Shown piece by piece: positions 1-11,419 of a DNA stretch of 64,000 nucleotides. Position 1 is the first letter of the stretch. Each line of letters starts with the position of its first letter. The stretch spans positions 1 through 64,000 of the forward strand of contig JBNGIS010008664.1 in the NCBI GenBank assembly GCA_049999725.1, written 5' to 3'. The position numbers were made by a program, and so were the translations under genes. The notes beneath the pieces are model-generated. The model made no database searches. It was given only the letters and a program-made list of their open reading frames with translations, and had not been told where the DNA came from. This DNA comes from Haplomitrium mnioides (lineage: Eukaryota; Marchantiophyta; Haplomitriopsida; Calobryales).

Positions 1-1230
1 TCGATTGCTCACCAGACGCGACGGATCTTCTCTGTTCGATCGTTCCTGCAGCACAGCTCTCATTGTTCGATTGATTTTCTCACCAGCGGCATTCTTCCCT
101 CTGTTCTTGTTCGATCAATAGCTCAGCTGCGACATGCTCTCATTCGTGTTATCGGTAAGGAACAGATCCTCGAATTTTCAGAACCATTCGGTCGAGCTTT
201 CGTCTCTCGAATCCGTACCCTTTTCGAGCTTTCAATCTCTGGCCAAATTCGAACTTTCACCCCGTCCGATTCGAACTTTCACACTTACTTCCCTTCAGTC
301 CGGATAGTCTATTTATCATCCTTTCGCTCATTCCGTTGTTACTCCCCTTAGTCACTCGTAGAAAAGTTTGATGTAAGAACAATAACTCCCATAAATCCAT
401 TTCGAACTTTCAGATCATCCGTAGGACCAGTTCGAACTTTCAAGATCATCCTTTTCTTCAGTTCGAATCGTCTACATATCACCATTTCGGCCGTTTAATC
501 CTTCCCCGCTTCGGATCCAGTTTAACCAGTGCGCCCCGCTTAGAAAGGTTCGATTCTGCTACATTCTACGGATCGGACTCCTCGCGGACAACGGACCCTT
601 CACTTCCAATTCTTTCTCATCCCTTTTTAACCTTCAATTCCTTCCGATTACAGCACCAATTTTGTCGATCGATCACTCCCTCATAGCCGATCAATCTTCA
701 CTCAACATTTTCCTCAACATTTACCCACATCGAGCTCTTACGCATAACCATTCTTCCCTTCAATCCGTAAAGCTCTTCAATAATTTCAAATCCTTCATTC
801 AGATCAGGTCGCCCTTCATTCTTCGTCGTTCGAAATCAGATCCCAGCACAACATTCGATTCTACAGCACAGCCAGACATTCGAATTTCCAATGCATCCTT
901 ATTCAACTGGTTAGAACTGGCAAATCGATTATTCTTCAACCATCTCCGCGCCTTGTTCTTTCCTCATTTGCCAAGCCTCTTCGCTTCCGAATTCGTCAAC
1001 AGGGAGCTTGCATGGATCAGATCGCAACATTCATTCGATTCCTTTTGAATCATCCTTCACTTGAATTAGTCACAAACCAATCATTCAATCTCCATTCTTC
1101 GATTCAGCCATCTTTAATTCCACAGGAAAAGAAGTCTTCACAGCAAGCCGATCAGCCACATTTCTTCCTCGCCAGTACTTATTTACATATTTTTACACTT
1201 TACACTCATTATACACAAAACTGAAGCTTT
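1..1230. other. CT-rich non-coding stretch with recurring TTCGAACTTTC
   Basis: No gene is supported. The stretch is rich in TTCGA words. The 11-mer TTCGAACTTTC occurs at least four times between about 240 and 450, and again in the 8.5-9.0 kb stretch. The open frames here have low-complexity composition and no recognisable domain. The most likely identity is leader-type DNA of a copia element like the one to the right, but no LTR or primer-binding site was found, so this is inference. Confidence 0.4.
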
Positions 1231-1304
1231 ACTACTTCTCTCTCACTCCACTGCTCAGAAGAGACCTCCTTCAAGCTGTTTTTGACCTTTTGTCAGGAAC
1301 TATG

Positions 1305-1500
1305 CTCCCACACTAGGCGTGCCTAGGCTTTAGGGTTCTTGTTTGGAGTCTATGCGTACCTAGCCTTATTGTTCTCATTTAGAGTCTATGCACGCATAGG
1401 CTTTAGGATTCTTGTTTAGAGTCTATGCGTGCAGAGGCTTTAGGGTTCTAGTTTGGAGTCTCTGCTTGCTTAGGATTCAATAGCTACAACACTCATAGTC
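1305..1500. repeat. Short ~60 bp degenerate tandem repeat
   Basis: About three to four units share the core AGTCTATGCGTGCATAGG followed by CTTTAGGGTTCTTGTTTGG. The same vocabulary (TATGCGCGCATAGGGTT) returns at 40741-41492, 60860-61160 and near 63900, so this is one dispersed minisatellite family. The core contains a near-palindrome around TGCGCGCA. Confidence 0.7.
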
Positions 1501-1739
1501 TGGTTTAAAGTCCCTACATGAGTAGACATCCATGTTTGCACATAATGTTTTTCAAAAAAAGATATATGTTTTTTTTTATGAACTTAGTGTATTCACAAAT
1601 AGTATGAGGTTTTAATAAAATATTTCAATAACTAAAATGTTTTTTTTGCGGGTGTTTATTATAAAGAAATTTTTAAAATATAATGTCAATGTAAAATACG
1701 CAATTTGTATTTCTAAAAAACGATTTTCTTTACGAAAAA

Positions 1740-3740
1740 AAGATTGCAAACGTAAAGTCTATTAAGACTTATAGACTTGAAGAAGAACTTGAAGACTATG
1801 AAAATAGCTGTTATATCCAAGTGGCTTGAAAACTATGAAAGTAAGTGTTTTAAACAAGAAGTCCAAGAAGTGACTTGAGAACCATGAAAGTTGGTGTTGT
1901 TCACTTAAGAAGTTTAAAAAGTAGGTTGAAGACTATTAAGGTAGGTGTTTTAACCAAGAAGTACAAGAGGTCTAAGAAGCAATGTGAGGACAATGAAAGT
2001 TGGTGCTTTAACCAAGAAGTCCAAGAAGTATATGAAGACGTAAAGACTTGAAAACTTGAAGAAGAACTTGAAGACTATAAAAGTAGTTGTTATACCTAAA
2101 TGGCTTTAAGACTATGAACGTAGGTGTTTTAAGCAAGAAGTCCAAGAAGCCACGTGAAGACCATGAAAGTTAAAGTTGGCGTTTTACTCAAGAAGTCCAA
2201 GAAACAGGTTGAAGACTATGAAAGTAGGTGTTTTAAGCAAGAAGTCTAAGAAACGACTTGATGACCATGAAAGTTAAGTTGGTGTTTCACTCAAGAAGTC
2301 CAAAAAGCGAGCTGAAGACAATGAAAGTAGATGTTTTAAGCAAGAAATCTAAGAAGCGACTTGAGTACCATGAAAGTTAAAAGTTGATGTTTTACTCAAG
2401 AAGTCCAAGAAGCAGGTTGAAGACTATGAAAGTAGATGTTTTAAGAAACAAGTCAAAGAAGCGACTTGAGGACTATGAAAGTTAAAGTTGGTGTTTTACT
2501 CTAGAAGTCCAAGAAGCAGGTTGAAGACTATAAAAGTAGGTGTTTTAAGCAAGAAGTCTAAGAAGCAACTTGAGTACCATGAAAGTTAAAGTTGGTGTTT
2601 CACTCAAAAAGTCCAAGAAGTGGGTTGAAGATTATGAAAGTAGGTGTTTTACGCAAGACTTCCAAGAAGCCACATTAAGACCATGAAAGTTAAAGTTGGT
2701 GTTTTACTCAAAAAGTCCAAGAAACGGGTTGAAGACTATGAAAGTAGGTGTTTTAAGCAAGAAATCTAAGAAGCGACGTGAGGACCATGAAAGTTAAAGT
2801 TTCACTCAAGAAGTCCAAGAAGTAGGTTGAAGACTATGAAAGTAGGTGTTTTAAGCAAGAAATCCAAGAAATGACTTGAGTACCATGAAAATTAAAGTTG
2901 GTGTTTCACTCAAGAAGTCCAAGCAGGTTGGTGTTTTAGCCAAAAATTCCAAGAAGTCTATCAAGACTTATAGACTTGAAGAAGAACTTGAAGACTATGA
3001 AAATAGTTGTTATACCCAAGTGGCTTGAAAACTATGAAAGTAAGTGTTTTAGGCAAGAAGTGACTTGAAGACCATGAGAGTTGGTGTTAATCACTCAAGA
3101 AGTCCAAGAAGTAGGTTGAAGACTATTAAGGTAGGTGTTTTAACCAAGAAGTACAAGAAGTCCAAGAAGCAATGTGAGGACAATGAAAGTTAGTGCTTTA
3201 GCCAAGAAGTCCAAGAAGTATATGAAGACTTGAAGACTTGAAGAAGAACTTGAAGACTATAAAAGTAGTTGTTTTACATAAATGGCTTTAAGTCTATGAA
3301 AGTAGGTTTTTAAAGCAAGACTGCCAAGAAGTCACGTGAAGACCATGAAAGTTAAAGTTGGTGTTTTACTCAAAAAGTCCAAGAAGTGAGTTGAAGACTA
3401 TAAAAGTAGGTGTTTTAAGCAAGAAATCCAAGAAGCAACGTGAGGACCATGAAAGTTAAAGTTTCACTCAAGAAGTCCAACAAGCGGGTTGAAGACTATG
3501 AAAGTTGGTGTTGTAAGTAATAAGTCCAAGAAGCCACGTGAAGACCATGAAAGTTAAAGTTGATGTTTTACTGAAGAAGTCCAAGAAGCTGGTTGAAGAC
3601 TATGAAGGTAGGTGTTTTAACCAAGAAGTCCAAGAAGGGATGTGAGTAGAAGGTCAAAGAAGTCCAAGAAGTGAGTTTAGTACTATGAAAAGTAGTTGTT
3701 TTACCAAGAAGTCCAAGTAGGTACTTGAATACTCTGAAAG
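1740..3740. repeat. 2 kb satellite array, ~105 bp unit, ~1.2 kb higher-order period
   Basis: The array is built from variants of GAAGACTATGAAAGTAGG, TGTTTTAAGCAAGAAGTCC and CATGAAAGTTAAAGTTGG. The first phrase recurs near 2108, 2211, 2320, 2420, 2525, 2628, 2731 and 2830, giving a period close to 105 bp. A distinctive block beginning AAGTCTATTAAGACTTATAG near 1757 is repeated near 2955 with the same neighbours, so the array has a higher-order unit of about 1.2 kb. All frames carry frequent stops, so it is not a repeat protein. It ends directly at the copia LTR at 3752. Confidence 0.85.
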
Positions 3741-3751
3741 TAAGTGTTTTA

Positions 3752-4023
3752 TGTTGAATATTAAGCCCATTAGCTCATGCAAATCCAAATGAAGAATGTG
3801 GGAACAAGTATGTGTAATCAAGCATCAACTCTTCTTCTCCTTCTCTTCTCTCTCCTCAATCTCACAATCTCATATATCTCATAATCATATATGTGTGTAC
3901 AAAAGTAATAGGATTATAAGGTGATATGCTAATCATATAGGATTAGCACTAACCATAATCCTAATCATAGGTTAAAGACTAATGCTATATTAGCCTAATT
4001 ATCCTACTATATGTATTATAATA
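3752..4023 (-). mobile_element. Copia 3' LTR (family A, minus orientation)
   Basis: On the minus strand a purine run GGGGGAG ends at about 4024 and is followed by an LTR that starts TATTATAATACATATAG and ends CTTAATATTCAACA at 3752. It therefore serves as the 3' LTR of the minus-strand pol remains at 4605-8060. A homologous LTR lies at about 9661-9882 in the opposite orientation, so the two are not an ordinary flanking pair. No target duplication could be identified. Confidence 0.75.
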
Positions 4024-4604
4024 CTCCCCCTTGGTTACAACATGAGGAATGTTGTAACCACACGTAAGATAGGTATGAAACCTATGATAGAATACCACCA
4101 GCACTCGAAAAGAAATCCATATGAAATATAAAGATGTTGCCTCATTAAAACCCTCTCATACGTCAATGAGTGAAAGAGTACAACCACCATTTATAGATGG
4201 ATATAGAAGTCATATAGTGACCAAAAGAGAAGTAATGATAAGAAAATTGGCTATAGGCCAAATAGATAATCTGAAAATAGTGATCACATGATACTTAAAA
4301 AAAGATAACATGAGCAAAAAATAGAATATAAAGATATATTGGAGATAAAAATAATGATGTCGACAAGATAATAAAAGAATAGTCGATGAAGTCATGACAA
4401 TAAAGTCGATAATCTATGTAAACCAAGTAGATGATAAAAATGTTGATGCAGTGCCGGAGGTAAAGCCTTAGTAAATATATCGGCAATATTCTCCTTACTG
4501 GAGATAACCTACATAGAAATAGTGTCATCAAGCTGCTCATGAGTGAAGAAAAACTTTGGAGCGATGTGTTTTATGCGGTCTCCTTTAATAAATCTCCGTG
4601 AGAC
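4024..4604. other. AT-rich 3' untranslated part of copia family A
   Basis: This stretch lies between the polypurine tract and the end of the RNase H frame of the minus-strand copia. It has no coding similarity that I can see. It is probably the 3' non-coding part of the element. Confidence 0.4.
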
Positions 4605-6373
4605 CTATTGTACACATGCCAAGTTATTTTCAAAAATAACAGTAGGGTCAGATATACAAGGCAAACCACAATGTAAATAAACATGATCAAGCATCCTTCG
4701 TAGGTATATGCACTCCCTACTAGCGTTATACAGAGCAATGATCTCTACATAGTTTGAGGATGTACAAGTCAAAGTTTGCTTTGTACTTTTCCATGACATA
4801 GCTGTAGAGCCATATAAGAATACATAACTGGTTTGGGATTTAGCATCATTAAGACCCGATAGATATCCCGCACTTGCATAGCTGGTAAGAATTTGATCAG
4901 TATTAGTTGGGAAAAAGAGTCCCATGTCAATTGTACCTTGTAAGTATCTGAAAATACGCTTGATACTATTCCAATGCCTTATAGTAGGTTGTGAACTATG
5001 TCTTGCAAGCAAGTTCACGGCAAATGAAATATTAGTGCGTGTTTGATTAGCAAGATACATAAGAGCTCCTATAGCAGAGAGATATGGTATCTCAGATCCA
5101 AGGATTTGCTCTATATCTTTCCGTTTTCGGAAAATATCTTTGTCTCTATTCAGTGATCTTATCTCCATAGGGGATGTGACTAGATGAGATTTATCCATAT
5201 TGAATTGCTTAAGGATTTTCTTAGTACAAGTACTATGATGCATCAATATGCCATCATCGAGATACTCAAATTGTAATCCTAAACAATACTTGGTCTTACT
5301 AATATCCTTCATATCAAAAGTCTTCTTAAGCATAGAAATAGTTTGCTCAAGTAAGGATTGGTGACCAAAAAGGTTTATATCATCAATATATAATATGACA
5401 ATTATAAATTCTTTATCAACATTCTTGATGAATAAACTTGGTGCAATGTCATCAAAGTGAAAACCCATGGCGATTATCTCCTCATGAAATCTATAATACC
5501 ATATTTGACCACTCTGTTTTAGTCTATAAATATATCAAANNNNNNNNNNCTTTTCTTCCTAGAGTGCATCTCATGGACTATAGGTCCTAACCCAGTACTA
5601 CCACCACTAGGTGTAATGATGGTTGATGGTAAAGAGGTAGATGGGTCGTTAAATGGTTTACTCTTGGTGACATTCTCCCCATGAATATGATAGATATTCC
5701 TTGCAATAACCTCTAGGGGAGCCTTCATGTAGATCTGGGTATCTAGAAGCCCATATAGGTATGCTGTCACAACATCCATCTGATGTGTAATGAGCTCATG
5801 TCCTAGGGAAAAGCCTACTAGGAACTGGTATATGATAGCATCCATAATTGGGGCGTATGTGAGATTGTAGTCTCTCCCAAGTACTTGTGTATAGCCTTTG
5901 GCTACAAGACGTGCCTTATATATGACAATTTTACCTTTTTCATATCGCTTCTTCACAAAGATCCACCTATATCCGATTAAATTAGCATCAGAGGGAATAG
6001 GGACTAAAGGTCCAAATACCTTTCTCTGTATCATGGAATCAAGTTCTGAATCCATTGCCTTTTTCCACTCTATCCGCTCAGAATTGTTTATAGCTTCTTT
6101 GACAGATCTGGGATCAAGTGGTGTATCGAATATAGTTTGTGAAACAAGGAATGCGAAATGGTCATCGACATCTACACACTCTCTTTGCCATATAACCCTT
6201 ATATCCATATAGTGGATCGAGATCTCTTGATTATCAAGGTATTCCAATAAGGAAATAGTCGGGTGAGATAGTAATGGTGTAGACGAAGATGCTTTCATGA
6301 CATCAACTAAGAATGTAGTTCTTTTAGTCAAAACTTTTTGCCTAGGTTGAGAGTCTTTTAAGCAAGAGGGCAT
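4605..6373 (-). pseudogene. Copia pol remnant: reverse transcriptase and RNase H
   Basis: Two minus-strand frames (6373-5519 and 5468-4605) cover the Ty1/copia reverse transcriptase and RNase H. The right frame has the RT entry motifs (IGYRWIFVKK, KARLVAKGYTQ, HQMDVVTAYLYG). The left frame has the catalytic YIDD box, the FDMKDI..YCLGLQ block and the RNase H region (SQTSYVFLYG, MSWKSTKQ). After the APLE block the right frame runs into unrelated sequence, then a 10-base assembly gap at 5540-5549, so the RT core is interrupted. The frame is otherwise fairly open, but the element lacks a normal LTR pair. It is a decayed copy, inferred to be inactive. Confidence 0.85.
5540..5549. other. Assembly gap of 10 N
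   Basis: Ten ambiguous bases fall inside the copia reverse transcriptase. The true spacing here is unknown, so the apparent break in this pol cannot be judged from the assembly. Confidence 0.99.
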
Positions 6374-7470
6374 CCTCTCTTTTGCCTTGGTACTTGGTCA
6401 ACTGCTGGTTTTGAAATGTCCTGAATTCTTGCAGGAATATTCACCGCAGGTTTATGTGACCTAGTTACCTTTGCAATTTCATTAAAAGAATCTGGCAATT
6501 GTTCGACTATTTTAGCCAAGTGAAGAAGTCTCTTGACCTCATACTCACCTTGCCTTGTTCTTTGATCTATCCATATAGTGGATATATTCTCCCATTGGAG
6601 TTTTTTCGGTAAAGAAGAATTTTTATCTTCAAAAAGAGATGGAAATATATCCTCATAGAAATGGCAATCAGCTAATCTGGCTTGAAACACATCAGCTGTG
6701 GATGGTTCCAGATAGCAGATAATAGACGGTGAGTTATATCCCACATAAATGCCTTTTTACCTCTGAGGTCCCATCTTAGTCTTTTTCGGTCCCATAATCG
6801 AAACTAAGACTTGACAACTGAAAACTCGCAAATGGGATAAGTCTAGCATCTGACTATAGGCAAGTTGGTGAGGTGATAATAAATTAAAAGTTGATGGTCG
6901 ATATTTTAATAATGATGCAACATGTATAATGATATACATGGCCCCATGCAGAAACCAATAAATTGGTCTGCATTAACATGGACCTAGTAATCATTTGAAT
7001 GCTGCGTATAACTCTTTTGGCTATTCTATTTTGAAAATGGACATGTGTCATAGAGTATTGGGTATCAATACCCATAGTCATGTAAAAGTCATCAAAAGTT
7101 TTGGATGTAAACTCCCATGCATTGTCAACTCATAGGACTTTTATTAGACTTTCTGGAAATTGAGCCTTCAATTTCAGAATGTGTGCCAATATCCTTGAGA
7201 AGACAAGATTATGGGTAGATAGTAATGATACTTGTGACCAATTTGTAGAAGCGCAGATGATCACCAAAAAATACCGAAAGGGTCTACTAGGTGGATCAAT
7301 AGGACCACAAACATCTGCGTGTATTCTCTCAATAAACTTTGGCATTTCCAGAATTGTTTTGGAAATTGCTAAGGGTATCGATCTGTTCCATAAAGACCCT
7401 ATGATTCTCTGTTGTCACTTTCTGGCTTTTTTCTTTAGCATAAAGTGTGACCAAATGTGCTAGGATTCTG
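6374..7470 (-). pseudogene. Copia pol remnant: integrase
   Basis: Several short minus-strand frames match the copia integrase in order. A GAG-pre-integrase to core block at 7345-7130 reads ERIHADVCGPIDPPSRPFRYF. A segment at 7081-6884 has RIAKRVIRSIQMITRSMLMQ, and the C-terminal piece at 6939-6358 has LSHLRVFSCQVLV. At least three frame breaks separate them. The catalytic triad cannot be followed in one frame. It is contiguous with the RT/RNase H remains to the left, consistent with copia gene order (integrase before RT). Confidence 0.75.
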
Positions 7471-8060
7471 CAAACTTGAGTAGTATGCCCGATGGTCCCA
7501 CATTTGCTGCAAACAATCAGCCCTCTTGTATTGCTTGAGGATGGCTAGTTTCTATTATTGTATGTATTCATGCCTCCTTGTCTTCCTCTTTGATAGAAAC
7601 GTGCAAAATTACCCCTGCCCCTTTCTCTCCCTCTGAATTGCTGATTCCTGCCATTCATAGGAGCTTTACTCCTTTGAGAATTCTGTCTGAAGGAACCATA
7701 TCTGACCCTTGTTCTAGACATACCTCAGTTATTTGTAGGCTTGGAATAATGAGCTTCAAGTGTAGGATTTTGAGGTAGGGTACCTGGGGGTCTTACTTTG
7801 GAATTCTTCATCAATAAATCCTAATGTTTCTCTGCTAATAGTAAATATGCTATAAGTTCATAATAAGTAGAGAAATCTATGTTTATGTACTGTGCGGACA
7901 GAATCATGTTGGCTGAATGAAACGTGGATAATGTTTTCTCAAATTTTTCTTCTTGAGAAACTGGATGTCCACATAATGTCAGCTGAGATGTTATCATTGT
8001 CATCGATTGAATGATCATTGTCATTGTCATCGCACTGAAAAGAAATTAGGTTTGGTGCAA
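7471..8060 (-). pseudogene. Copia gag remnant
   Basis: The frame at 8030-7821 contains LTLCGHPVSQEEKFEKTLSTF and YINIDFSTYYELIAYLLLAEKH, a typical copia Gag core (UBN2-type). About 7560-7440 on the same strand encodes a glycine/arginine-rich segment and a zinc-knuckle-like CGTIGHTTQVC. Stops and frameshifts separate the parts. Its position to the right of the integrase fits a minus-strand gag-pol order. Confidence 0.7.
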
Positions 8061-9600
8061 AAAACAAGTTCAGGAGAAATGTAGTGCTTCGGCAAGGACT
8101 TAGTGGAGGCTCAGAATCAATCTGACAACTTCGGCAAACTTAATAGGTCTGGGAATGAATCTGAAGCTTCGAAAAACTGGTCCGATACCGCAACTAATGT
8201 CACTTAATGAGAGACTTGCATTTAGTCCCATAAGCAAACTGCCCAAAATGCCTTAATGTATATATAGTTCGCACTCAAGGATATTCAATGGTTACTCAAT
8301 AGAGACCCCCTCACTCCCTGCATCTGGGGGTGGGGTTTGGCTCTGGCATCTAATCGGCAAACGACATGTGGCGCATATGGATAGGTAGAAATAACAAAAA
8401 GGGGTGTTTCCCCTCCGAGCTAGAATAGTTTTATATAAAATTTCCTTTTTTTCTTCGTAAATTATTGAAACAGTGATTTATCACCCTTTCATAACTGGAA
8501 GTTCCTCCTTTTCGAACTTTCACGAAACAGCGAAGTAGAAAATTCCGAACTTTTAATATTTTATGATTTTAACCAAAACTGTAATATATCTTTGTTTCGC
8601 TGTTGAATTTCCCTTCTTTCCTTTGAACTTTCAGCTTTCACTCGGAAACCATTTCAAACTTTCAATAAAATATTAATATCTCTTCCGAAACGATGATATA
8701 TCACCAATATGAACTGATGGAAGCTCTTTCGAACTTTCTTGCTTCTCCGAACATAAATTTTCAAACTTTCAGATTACTTGAGAAACATTTGTCGAAACAT
8801 AGATATGTCGTTGTTTCTCCACAGATCTGAAAATTCCAACTGTTCGAACTTTCAGAATCCTTAATCCTGTCCAATGGTCGAACTTTCGCCGAAAATAGGA
8901 TATATCATAGATTCACCCTCGCATATGTTGAACTTTCGAAAAATACCCAATGAAATCACTTCGAACTTTCAACTTAACTCTTCAAAAGTTGCCGAAAATA
9001 TGATTTCTTGCACTTCCGACATTCAAAGTCCTTCGTTGAATGTTTCTTCACAGCTTGATCGATGCAATGAGATTTGATGAGTCTTCATCAAAATTCGATC
9101 AATCTTGCATCAATCATCTGCCTTCTACGACCTTCATAGAATTGCGAAAACTTGTTGTCCACGAGAATAATCTTCTCAAAAGAAACCGCATGTCACTCAA
9201 CTTCCAAATCTGCATCGATTTATCTGCAAATCTCCATCGAACAACAATCTGAAATCGAATTGGACTTCTTCAAATAACAATAGTATACTCCTCTTCAATC
9301 AATGTATTTCGTGTCTGTTTAGATTGATTGAATAAATTCTGAATTCTGAATCGAATCAGTCTGATGAGAAACTCGAGCTCGTCTTCAATTGGAAAAATCT
9401 GATGTATTCATTTGATTCTAGATGGAATTCTTCAAAATTTCATCATAGGTAGTATCGCAATTCCCTAGCAAACCCACTTCTGCTTCAAATCGAACGTAAA
9501 AATGTCGAAAAAAGGATGAGATCTGCTTTTGAAATTTTCAAAACTATGAATGATCGCAAGGTATGAGCTTGAAAGAAGAATATAATATATTATTATATTA
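8061..9600. other. Leader-like non-coding stretch with TTCGAACTTTC motif
   Basis: No gene is supported. Between about 8510 and 8975 the 11-mer TTCGAACTTTC and near matches occur at least nine times, as in the first 450 bases of the window. The stretch sits where the long 5' leader of the minus-strand copia would be. The short frames at 8874-9252 have no domain and are attributed to chance. Confidence 0.4.
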
Positions 9601-9660
9601 TATAAAACTATTATATGAAGAAAACCTAAAAATTTGAATATATTACAGTACTATGATTAG

Positions 9661-9882
9661 ATTCTATTATTAGGATTAGAGTTAGTGCTAATCCTATATG
9701 ATTAGCATATCACCTTATAATCCTATTACTTTTGTACACACATATATGATTATGAGATATATGAGATTGTGAGATTGAAGAGAGAGAAGAGAAAGAGAAG
9801 AAGAGTTGATGCTTGATTACACATACTTGTTCCCACATTCTTCATTTGGATTTGCATGAGCTAATGGGCTTAATATTCAACA
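9661..9882 (+). mobile_element. Copia family A LTR in opposite (plus) orientation
   Basis: This is a homologue of the LTR at 3752-4023, reading on the plus strand and ending CTTAATATTCAACA at 9882. The next bases, TGTTATCATCACGAG, sit where a primer-binding site would be and resemble a degraded TGGTATCA type. It is therefore the 5' end of a plus-strand element whose body is missing. The left limit is blurred by an AT-rich stretch at 9570-9660. No target duplication was found. Confidence 0.7.
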
Positions 9883-10135
9883 TGTTATCATCACGAGAGT
9901 AGCTCCATAATTTTTTTTTTTCTGAAATCACCTTCTTCCCATGAATTGCACATTTTTTTTCTTTCAAATTTTGTTTATAAATCCCAATTTGCTTCCCTCT
10001 ATTCATCTTACTACATGTATTATAATATTTTACTCACTCATTTCATGAAATGACTTTTTCTCATAATATAATATACTGGTTAGTTTAACAAGTTGCTTTG
10101 ATTAGCTTTGGAAGAAAAGTTATTATCTTTCTTTC
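9883..10135. other. AT-rich junction between repeat DNA and gene island
   Basis: This short piece after the LTR holds only poly-T runs and AT-rich sequence. I see no gene or recognisable element remnant. Confidence 0.4.
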
Positions 10136-10266
10136 TTAGTAAAAAGTTATTGAATTCAAATGATTACCTCCAAAACTTGGTGATGTGAAATACAGACTTC
10201 CGAATCCACAGTATTGGAAGCAAGGGTAGCCCCACACATTCCATGCAATCACAGTAACACGCTTAC

Positions 10267-10384
10267 CAATGATCATGTTGCAAAGTACGACAATCAATCC
10301 ATCCACTAGTGCGAAGAGAGGATCAGAATGAAATGACCTTGTACTGTAATGTACTGTGATTTGTATGATGCCCATCAGATTTCC
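10267..10384 (-). other. Possible isolated exon with a hydrophobic segment
   Basis: On the minus strand, TTTTTAACAG precedes an open 118-base stretch that ends ATCATTG before a good GTAAGC donor. Its translation is hydrophobic near the end (DPLFALVDGLIVVLCNMIIG), which would suit a membrane segment. I do not recognise it and found no convincing neighbouring exons, so it may be a relic or chance. Confidence 0.2.
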
Positions 10385-10738
10385 CTGTTAAAAATGGCTT
10401 TGGTCAGAGGACTGCACCTTCAACCACGCTTCTAAAGCTTGCCAAGATATCCATGCACTCACACAAATAGCACTCTCGTGTGGTTTCCGCAATTGACGAC
10501 AGTCATTCTATGTATCACATCAGAAGATTGGGCGAGAAACAGCGGAGGCAGTGAAAGGTTCCGCTTACTTGGATCTCGTAGCATTCAAGAGGTGCGTGAT
10601 ATCGACCTCAAGAAACTATGATTTGTATCTGTTTTCGAATGAGGATGAAGGACGGCCTGACGTTTCACCATTTGCCGCAAACTTTCTCTCGTGCTCCACG
10701 AATTGTCCTTCGATTGCACTCAGCCAACTCGTTTCTAC

Positions 10739-11419
10739 ATGGCGGAGTGTTCCTCGGCTCGTCCAGTACGCAAGCGCTATATTGTCGACGATTTTTGGGT
10801 ACCTACTGTTTTTTGGTTTTTTTTTTCCTGGTGCACCTTGATTTAAGTTGCAGATGCACTTGATGTTTTGAGATGAGCTTGGAATTCTGGAAATGACTTG
10901 GAATTGAAATGTTTGTGATCTGACAAGGTATGAAAATGTATAAACGCACGTTATTTTGACTCACTTGGGATCTCTCAGCTACTTGGGTTCTAATAGACCT
11001 TTTTCTGGGTACAGGGCCATCCACTGTCATGCATTTGCAAGCAATGTACTTGTGGACTTCACCAGTGTCCATCATTTCCTGCTTATCCTGCAGAGCCTCC
11101 AGTACGAACAGTGATCCCATTCGAAGGAAAATTGGACGGGATTTCCATAATGAAGTCCGATTACGTTCCCAAGCCCATTCATTACCCACCTCCACCAACT
11201 TGTCCGGCACAAAGATGGCCCAAGGATAAGATCACCACATACCATGCTCATTACCCGAAGAAAAATATCCCAGACCCCCCAACACCTTGGCCTCCCTTGC
11301 CAGAGCGGACACCATTCATGGCAGAGACAACATACCACTATTACTTCAAGACCCCTCCGGATTGTCCCATGTTCAAGAAAATGCCCAAAACAATCAATTG
11401 TGGCCACTCCTACCTGTAA
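10739..11419 (+). CDS. SAXO-type stabiliser of axonemal microtubules (short form)
   Basis: The gene has two exons: 10739-10798 and 11015-11419. The 216 bp intron has a GTACCT donor and a TGGGTACAG acceptor, phase 0, and the protein is 154 residues. The start is the ATG giving MAECSSARPVRKRY, in frame through the splice. Residues 26-39 read CICKQCTCGLHQCP, which closely resembles the N-terminal cysteine motif of SAXO1/FAM154 proteins. It is followed by SAXO-like repeats: FEGKLDGISIMKSDYVPKP (56-74), ITTYHAHYPKK (93-103) and MAETTYHYYF (122-131). SAXO proteins bind and stabilise axonemal doublet microtubules (family knowledge). This copy is much shorter than the ~470-residue animal SAXO1. It ends at TAA with no obvious further exon. 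It is tail to tail with DRC4, another axonemal gene. The assignment is from motifs; the exon model is untested. Confidence 0.8.
10831..10867. repeat. Partial copy of the downstream repeat inside the SAXO intron
   Basis: The phrase AAGTTGCAGATGCACTTGATG, preceded by GGTGCACCTTG, matches the start of the duplicated unit near 11767-11803. It is therefore a third, short copy inside intron 1 of the SAXO gene. Confidence 0.6.

Noticed and set aside
662-1224. Open frames of 128 and 70 codons near the left end
   Set aside because: They are serine/phenylalanine-rich products of CT-rich sequence, overlap each other in two phases, and show no domain.
1320-1460. TTTAGGG words suggesting an interstitial plant-type telomere
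   Set aside because: TTTAGGG occurs only once per ~60 bp unit and is never in tandem.
1740-3740. Lysine- and glutamate-like repeat protein from the satellite
   Set aside because: Stops occur in nearly every unit in all frames, so it cannot be a coding array.
10439-10863. Overlapping plus-strand frames upstream of and across SAXO exon 1
   Set aside because: They lie in other phases than the spliced SAXO frame and have no family motif.
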